DNA of 64,000 bases, taken from the NCBI GenBank assembly GCA_031401235.1, contig JANNRJ010000029.1, forward strand, positions 14,509 to 78,508, read 5' to 3'. Shown here in pieces: positions 60,115 through 64,000 of the stretch. Numbering within the stretch: the stretch's first letter is position 1; each line of letters opens with the position of its first letter. Both the position numbers and the translations under genes were made by a program. The stretch is from UBA3006 sp031401235. GTDB taxonomy: Bacteria > Actinomycetota > Acidimicrobiia > Acidimicrobiales > Ilumatobacteraceae. The notes beneath the pieces were generated by a model, which saw only the letters and a list, made by a program, of their open reading frames with translations, did no database searches and was not told the origin of the DNA.

Positions 60115-61239
60115 TTAATTAGACAAAACAATTCCGAGCAACTCGGACGCGCTGGTGACGCGATGTCCGGACCTCGCGGCCGAATCAACTGCGGCCACGG
60201 CTGCCGGTGTATTTAAATCGTCATCTAGCGCCGTGCGTACTTCTGCAAGCGCAGCCGACCCATCGCCGTGGGCGGCCCCCTGCCACAAATTCAGACGAAC
60301 TTGGGCACGACCGATGAGCCCATCATCCCATTCCCAATCTTGGCGATAGTGATGTTCAATCAAGCCAAGACGAATCGCCCGCGGATCGTGTTCAAGTCGC
60401 AATTTGTCCACAAATACGAGATTGCCTCGACTCTTTGACATCTTGTGACCATCCATGTGCACCATTGCCACATGCATCCAATGCTTGACAAACGTTTCGC
60501 CAGTTGCTGCTTCCGATTGCGCCCTCTCGCATTCGTGATGCGGAAAGATGAGATCACTTCCTCCGCCATGAAGATCGATTGTTGTGCCTAACTCCCGCAA
60601 GGCCAAAGCCGAACACTCGATATGCCAACCCGGACGACCGGCACCCCACATCGTGTCCCACGACGGTTCATCGGCTGCCGATGGATGCCACAGCACAAAG
60701 TCAAGTGGATCCCGTTTGTGTGGATCATCGACATTTCCGCCCCGCTCTTTAGCCAAAACGATCATTGCAGCGCGATCAATATGCGACAACTCACCGAACC
60801 CGGGTGATTTGCTTACATCGAAATAGACAGAGCCACCCGATTGATAGGCGAATCCGCGCTCGATGACCATTCCGATGAATCCTCGAATATCAGAAATGGC
60901 CGATGATGCTCGTGGCGTGCTGTGCATCGGCAATGCGTTGAGAGCAATCATGTCGGCATTGAATCGCGATTCTTCACCAGCTGCTAAATCCAGATAGTGA
61001 ACTCCGAGTTCCCGCGCTCTGGCGAACAACGGATCATCGACATCGGTGACATTACGAACGCAACGTACTTCATGACCCATATCGATGAGTCGGCGTTGCA
61101 CGATGTCATATGCAATGAATGTGAAGGCATGGCCAAGGTGAGTGGAGTCATATGGCGTAATTCCACACGTGTACATCAGAACGAGATGCCCTGGCTCAAA
61201 TGGAACCACTAATTGTCGTGGCGTATCAAATAATTTCAT
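60115..61239 (-). CDS. mshC: Cysteine:GlcN-inositol ligase MshC (mycothiol synthesis)
   Basis: Joins cysteine to glucosaminyl-inositol, the step before acetylation to mycothiol. 374 residues from the ATG at 61239. It is a CysS paralogue, but the signature TCGITPYDSTHLGHA (26-40, zinc ligand Cys27) is the MshC form rather than CGPTVYD, and the length is short of a full CysS because the tRNA anticodon-binding end is missing. WHIECSALA and KMSKSRGN are present. Two bp after npdG. Mycothiol use is consistent with the ArsC type. Confidence 0.88.
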   Translation of the reverse strand: MKLFDTPRQLVVPFEPGHLVLMYTCGITPYDSTHLGHAFTFIAYDIVQRRLIDMGHEVRCVRNVTDVDDPLFARARELGVHYLDLAAGEESRFNADMIALNALPMHSTPRASSAISDIRGFIGMVIERGFAYQSGGSVYFDVSKSPGFGELSHIDRAAMIVLAKERGGNVDDPHKRDPLDFVLWHPSAADEPSWDTMWGAGRPGWHIECSALALRELGTTIDLHGGGSDLIFPHHECERAQSEAATGETFVKHWMHVAMVHMDGHKMSKSRGNLVFVDKLRLEHDPRAIRLGLIEHHYRQDWEWDDGLIGRAQVRLNLWQGAAHGDGSAALAEVRTALDDDLNTPAAVAAVDSAARSGHRVTSASELLGIVLSN

Positions 61240-61241
61240 TG

Positions 61242-61934
61242 TCAAAGCAATGGAATCCTTCGACCATTCACTGGGTCAACTTCCGGAATGCCTGTCAGTC
61301 GCGGCGCGACGCGAGTTTTATAACGCACATTCAGTTGCAATAGCACGGCAGTGAATGCTTCCAGGGCAAGCGCATTTGACAAACCGCCAGTATTTAGTGG
61401 CCGACATCCTGGAATCGACATCACCAAATCACAGACCACTTCAATTGCCTCCGGATAGTCAGAACATATGAGCACGTCACTATCCACTTTGTGTTCAAGA
61501 TTGCCAAGTTCTTTGGCTGGCAAATGTTGAAATGCGGCGACCACTTTGCTCTGTGGGATCGCGGCTTGCACATGCCCGGCAATACTTCCGCGAGGCGGAA
61601 TCAGGGGTTCAAATTCATTGCCCACGCGAACCAATGCATTGGCCATCGTGATCACGATTTTTCCGCGCAATGCCTCACTGTGTTCACCAGCCGTGGTCGC
61701 CGCCGAATCCCACGGTGTCGCAACCACAACAAGTTCACAGGCTGCAGCCTCGGCGTTGTCTCCGCCAACGATCGAGAAGGTATAACCCGTCCACGGGGCG
61801 ATGAGATCGCGAACAATTTCTTGGGCGCGGTCATGCGAACGTGACCCGAGGACGACGTCGTGACCGCCAACTCCGAGTCGCAAGGCGAGGCCACGTCCTG
61901 CTGGACCCGTTCCACCAATAATGCCAACCCGCAT
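61242..61934 (-). CDS. npdG: F420-dependent NADP reductase-like protein (NpdG)
   Basis: Transfers hydride between NADPH and coenzyme F420. 230 residues from the ATG at 61934. The NADP loop is VGIIGGTGPAGRGLALRL, then SRSHDRAQE for the phosphate, VVVATPWDSAA, and the SNALALEAFTAVLLQLN end. Divergent from the fabI-like gene with a 46 bp gap and followed by mshC. With the LLM enzyme it indicates an F420 system; no cofactor-synthesis gene is in the window. Confidence 0.88.
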   Translation of the reverse strand: MRVGIIGGTGPAGRGLALRLGVGGHDVVLGSRSHDRAQEIVRDLIAPWTGYTFSIVGGDNAEAAACELVVVATPWDSAATTAGEHSEALRGKIVITMANALVRVGNEFEPLIPPRGSIAGHVQAAIPQSKVVAAFQHLPAKELGNLEHKVDSDVLICSDYPEAIEVVCDLVMSIPGCRPLNTGGLSNALALEAFTAVLLQLNVRYKTRVAPRLTGIPEVDPVNGRRIPLL

Positions 61935-61967
61935 ACCATGAGCCTTACACATACTGGATCGGACAGA

Positions 61968-61973
61968 TACGGT
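61968..61973 (+). promoter_or_regulatory. Candidate -10 (TACGGT), leaderless fabI promoter
   Basis: TACGGT, 7 nt, then the ATG at 61981, in the divergent gap with npdG. Confidence 0.45.
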
Positions 61974-61980
61974 TGAAGAC

Positions 61981-62748
61981 ATGGGAATTCTTGATCACAA
62001 AAATATTGTCATAACTGGCGTTCTTACCGAGGCATCACTTGCCTTTGGCGTGGCTCAACTTGCTCAGCGCGAGGGCGCCAAAGTGGTGCTCACAGGGGCC
62101 GGCAGAGGTCTTTCGATCACCCAGCGCACTGCCCGCAAACTTGACACCCCAGCCGAAGTATTTGAATTTGATGTCACTGTGCCCGAACACACATCCCAAG
62201 CTCGAGATGCCGTCGCCAAATCGCTTGGCACGGTGGATGGAGTTCTTCATGCCATTGGCTTCGCCCCTGCCTCGTGTTTGGGAGACGACTTCATGGCTGC
62301 ACCATGGGATGACGTGGCAATGGCCCTGCATATTTCGACATATTCACTAAAGACGTTGGCCGATGCATTCGTACCACTGATGTCAAACGGCGGCACATTG
62401 GTTGGCTTGGATTTTGACAACACTGTTGCTTGGCCGGCATACAACTGGATGGGCGTTGCCAAATCCGCACTGGAGTCGACAAACCGTTATTTAGCCAAAG
62501 AACTCGGCCGCCAAAACATCCGTTGCAATCTCATCGCCGCTGGACCAATTCGGACAATGGCGGCGAAATCGATCCCGGGATTTTCTGCGTTTGAAGATGC
62601 CTGGGGCACACGTGCTCCCCTTGGTTGGAATGTCAACGACTCGTCGGTTGTGGCACGCAGTTGCGTGGCCATGCTGTCTGACTGGTTTCCTGCCACCACA
62701 GGTGAAATCATTCATGTCGACGGTGGTTTTCACGCCATGGGTGTGTAA
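61981..62748 (+). CDS. fabI: Enoyl-ACP reductase, FabI/InhA type
   Basis: Last reduction of the fatty-acid elongation cycle, NADH dependent. 255 residues, short-chain dehydrogenase fold. The N-terminal loop IVITGVLTEASLAFGVA is the FabI/InhA form of the Rossmann motif; the catalytic Tyr154-Lys161 pair is in AYNWMGVAKSALES, preceded by LVGLDFD (Phe145 in the InhA Phe149 position). The AYNWM..AKSALES stretch is closest to mycobacterial InhA. Transcribed alone, divergent from npdG. Confidence 0.93.
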   Translation: MGILDHKNIVITGVLTEASLAFGVAQLAQREGAKVVLTGAGRGLSITQRTARKLDTPAEVFEFDVTVPEHTSQARDAVAKSLGTVDGVLHAIGFAPASCLGDDFMAAPWDDVAMALHISTYSLKTLADAFVPLMSNGGTLVGLDFDNTVAWPAYNWMGVAKSALESTNRYLAKELGRQNIRCNLIAAGPIRTMAAKSIPGFSAFEDAWGTRAPLGWNVNDSSVVARSCVAMLSDWFPATTGEIIHVDGGFHAMGV

Positions 62749-62756
62749 CTGATTAA

Positions 62757-62762
62757 TACGTT
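62757..62762 (+). promoter_or_regulatory. Candidate -10 (TACGTT) of the subtilisin-like gene
   Basis: Lies 22 bp before the ATG at 62785; a Shine-Dalgarno GGAG (62774-62777) intervenes, so this gene has a leader, unlike several others here. Confidence 0.35.
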
Positions 62763-62784
62763 CCGTCCCAGTTGGAGCACAGTG

Positions 62785-64000
62785 ATGTCACGAAATCGAG
62801 CGATCGGTATGTTGTCGATTTTTGCTGTCGCCACCGTCTCAATTTTTTCGTTTGGCATCGCCGCCACATCGGTTTATGCCGCTAATGACCCACTCATCGA
62901 CCAGCAATGGGGCCTCACCATAATTGGTGCCCGAGATGTGTGGAGTCAATCCACTGGCGTCGGTGTAACGGTGGCGATTATTGACAGCGGCAGTGGACCG
63001 CATCCAGATCTGGATGCAAACTTGATTCTTGGTCACTCCTTCATCAATGGTAACGAATCCTCAGATTCCGCGGACGTGGATTCTCACGGAACTCATGTGA
63101 CGGGTATTGTCGCCGCGGTAAATGGCAACGGCATCGGGATATCGGGCGTAGCACCGAACGCGCGGATTCTTTCGATACGAGTATTCGCGTCTGGAAATGA
63201 GAATAGCAATTCGGAAGATATTGCCAAAGCCATAACTTTCGCCGTGGATGCAGGGGCGAGAGTAATAAATCTATCTCTTGGCGGTGAAGTTCAAGTCGTA
63301 AGAATCACCGACGCGGTTCAATACGCTGTCAGCAAGAATGTATTGGTTGTCGCGGCAGCAGGTAATGGCGGTCCAGATAAACCTCCATCGTGGCCGGCAG
63401 CCGACGACAACACCATCGCCGTCACGGCAATAAAAAAGGATCAGACCTTCACCAATTTTGACCGGCGTGGAGATTACATAGATCTCTCGGCTCCCGGGGA
63501 CGACATTTTGTCCACGCGGACCTCCGAATTTACTTGTTCCGGATTCGTTCCACCGGCTCTATATGGCTGCTCGCAGGGCACGTCATTTGCGGCGCCCTTT
63601 GTCAGTGGCGCCGCCGCCCTGCTCTTCGCGGCCCGACCGAATCTCACCGTCGCCCAGGTTCGTTCTCTGCTGATGTCGACCGCCATAGATCTTGGCTCAC
63701 CTGGCCGAGACACAACTTACGGTGTGGGCCTACTCAATCTTCCGGCAGCGTTTGCGGCGCTAAATGCTCTATTTCCAATTGTTAGTAACCCGATGATTGC
63801 CGCCGATGGACGCGTCAATTCTGTTGTTACTGGAACGACTCCAACATTGGCTGTATCGCCACAATTGCAGTGGTACCGCTGCACAAGCGCAGGTGTAGTC
63901 GCCAGTGCCCCACCGAGCGGTTGCGCGCCGATTACTAGCGCAGTGGCACTCACCTACCAAATGACTGTCAACGATTTACGCAAATTTCTACGATTTGCAG
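62785..64000 (+). CDS. Secreted subtilisin-like (S8) serine protease, 3' end outside the window
   Basis: At least 405 residues, open to the window edge. A signal peptide (cleavage near Ala32-Ala33) is followed by the peptidase S8 domain with catalytic Asp67 (IIDSGSG), His101 (DSHGTHVTG) and Ser267 (CSQGTSFAAP); the oxyanion Asn is 194. Unusually little or no propeptide separates the signal from the catalytic domain. From about residue 350 an Ig-like repeat begins, with LQWYRC and a paired Cys in PSGCAPI, of the kind found in surface proteins of this lineage. Probably a large secreted or wall-bound protease. Confidence 0.9.
   Translation, partial: MSRNRAIGMLSIFAVATVSIFSFGIAATSVYAANDPLIDQQWGLTIIGARDVWSQSTGVGVTVAIIDSGSGPHPDLDANLILGHSFINGNESSDSADVDSHGTHVTGIVAAVNGNGIGISGVAPNARILSIRVFASGNENSNSEDIAKAITFAVDAGARVINLSLGGEVQVVRITDAVQYAVSKNVLVVAAAGNGGPDKPPSWPAADDNTIAVTAIKKDQTFTNFDRRGDYIDLSAPGDDILSTRTSEFTCSGFVPPALYGCSQGTSFAAPFVSGAAALLFAARPNLTVAQVRSLLMSTAIDLGSPGRDTTYGVGLLNLPAAFAALNALFPIVSNPMIAADGRVNSVVTGTTPTLAVSPQLQWYRCTSAGVVASAPPSGCAPITSAVALTYQMTVNDLRKFLRFA

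Noticed and set aside
60115..61239. Annotation as cysteinyl-tRNA synthetase
   Set aside because: The CGITPYDSTHLGH signature and the missing tRNA-binding C-terminus fit MshC; a true cysS should exist elsewhere.
2011..61949. A shared 9-mer TGTAAGGCT at 2011-2019, 3503-3511 and, on the minus strand, 61941-61949, all in divergent gaps
   Set aside because: Two copies come from the duplicated def region, and one more 9-mer in 64 kb is within chance. It sits 6 nt before the npdG ATG, so a promoter role is possible but unsupported.
1..64000. tRNA, rRNA, CRISPR arrays, insertion sequences, prophage
   Set aside because: No cloverleaf-like segment, repeat-spacer array, transposase or integrase motif was found when reading both strands; gaps between genes are too short for most of these.

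Overview
The window looks like the chromosome of an actinomycetote. My best guess is a planktonic, Ilumatobacter/acIV-like member of Acidimicrobiia. Support: the actinobacterial integration host factor (mihF) beside gmk and rpoZ; a mycothiol gene (mshC); F420-linked enzymes (npdG, an LLM-class oxidoreductase); PimA/PgsA/PatA-like genes; Thr/Pro-rich linkers in secreted and membrane proteins; and a base composition near 50% GC by eye. The class-level call is inference. No tRNA, rRNA or CRISPR array was seen, and no stretch over 300 bases lacks a gene.

Layout, mostly on the minus strand. (a) 15-4157: DUF1844 gene, cold-shock protein, fmt, def, a secreted tandem-repeat protein and a small methyltransferase. 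(b) 4126-9711: priA, metK, coaBC, rpoZ, gmk, mihF. (c) 9746-17846: the pyrimidine operon pyrR-pyrB-pyrC-carA-carB-pyrD behind a leader with a PyrR-binding stem-loop. (d) 17925-36583: a run of 17 tightly packed genes, read relA-hisS-aspS-rarA-(small membrane protein)-alaS-ruvX-mltG-aroE-aroC-aroK-aroB-aroQ-pepQ-efp-nusB-(DUF2079). (e) 36627-46813: secF, secD, yajC, tgt, queA, ruvB, ruvA, ruvC, bcp, yebC, pdxT, pdxS. (f) 46869-50601: DUF3048 lipoprotein, htpX, lemA, pimA-like. (g) 50711-54675: an accessory arsenic island (LLM oxidoreductase, GNAT, arsC, acr3, arsI, arsR). (h) 54682-62748: patA-like, pgsA, small membrane protein, HIT, thrS, plsC, mshC, npdG, fabI/inhA-like. (i) 62785 to the end: a subtilisin-like protease cut by the window edge.

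The housekeeping order matches the ancestral actinobacterial order (efp-nusB-pyr-mihF-gmk-rpoZ-coaBC-metK-priA-fmt and thrS-HIT-pgsA-acyltransferase-pimA-pdxST-yebC-ruvCAB-secDF-relA). Two places break it: the arsenic island splits the phosphatidylinositol-mannoside block, and a secreted DUF1566-like gene sits between def and its divergent neighbour, flanked by an imperfect direct repeat that contains the start of def.

A control signal recurs. At the head of many transcription units a TAnnnT hexamer lies 6-7 nt upstream of an ATG or GTG, as expected of leaderless actinobacterial promoters. One such promoter points at a five-codon reading frame whose stop overlaps the relA start. The arsenic genes have a palindromic operator between arsI and arsR, and the pyr operon has a PyrR loop directly against its ribosome-binding site. 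No clearly new multi-gene system was found; the strongest leads are the def-flanking duplication, the relA upstream frame, the pyr leader and the arsenic island.
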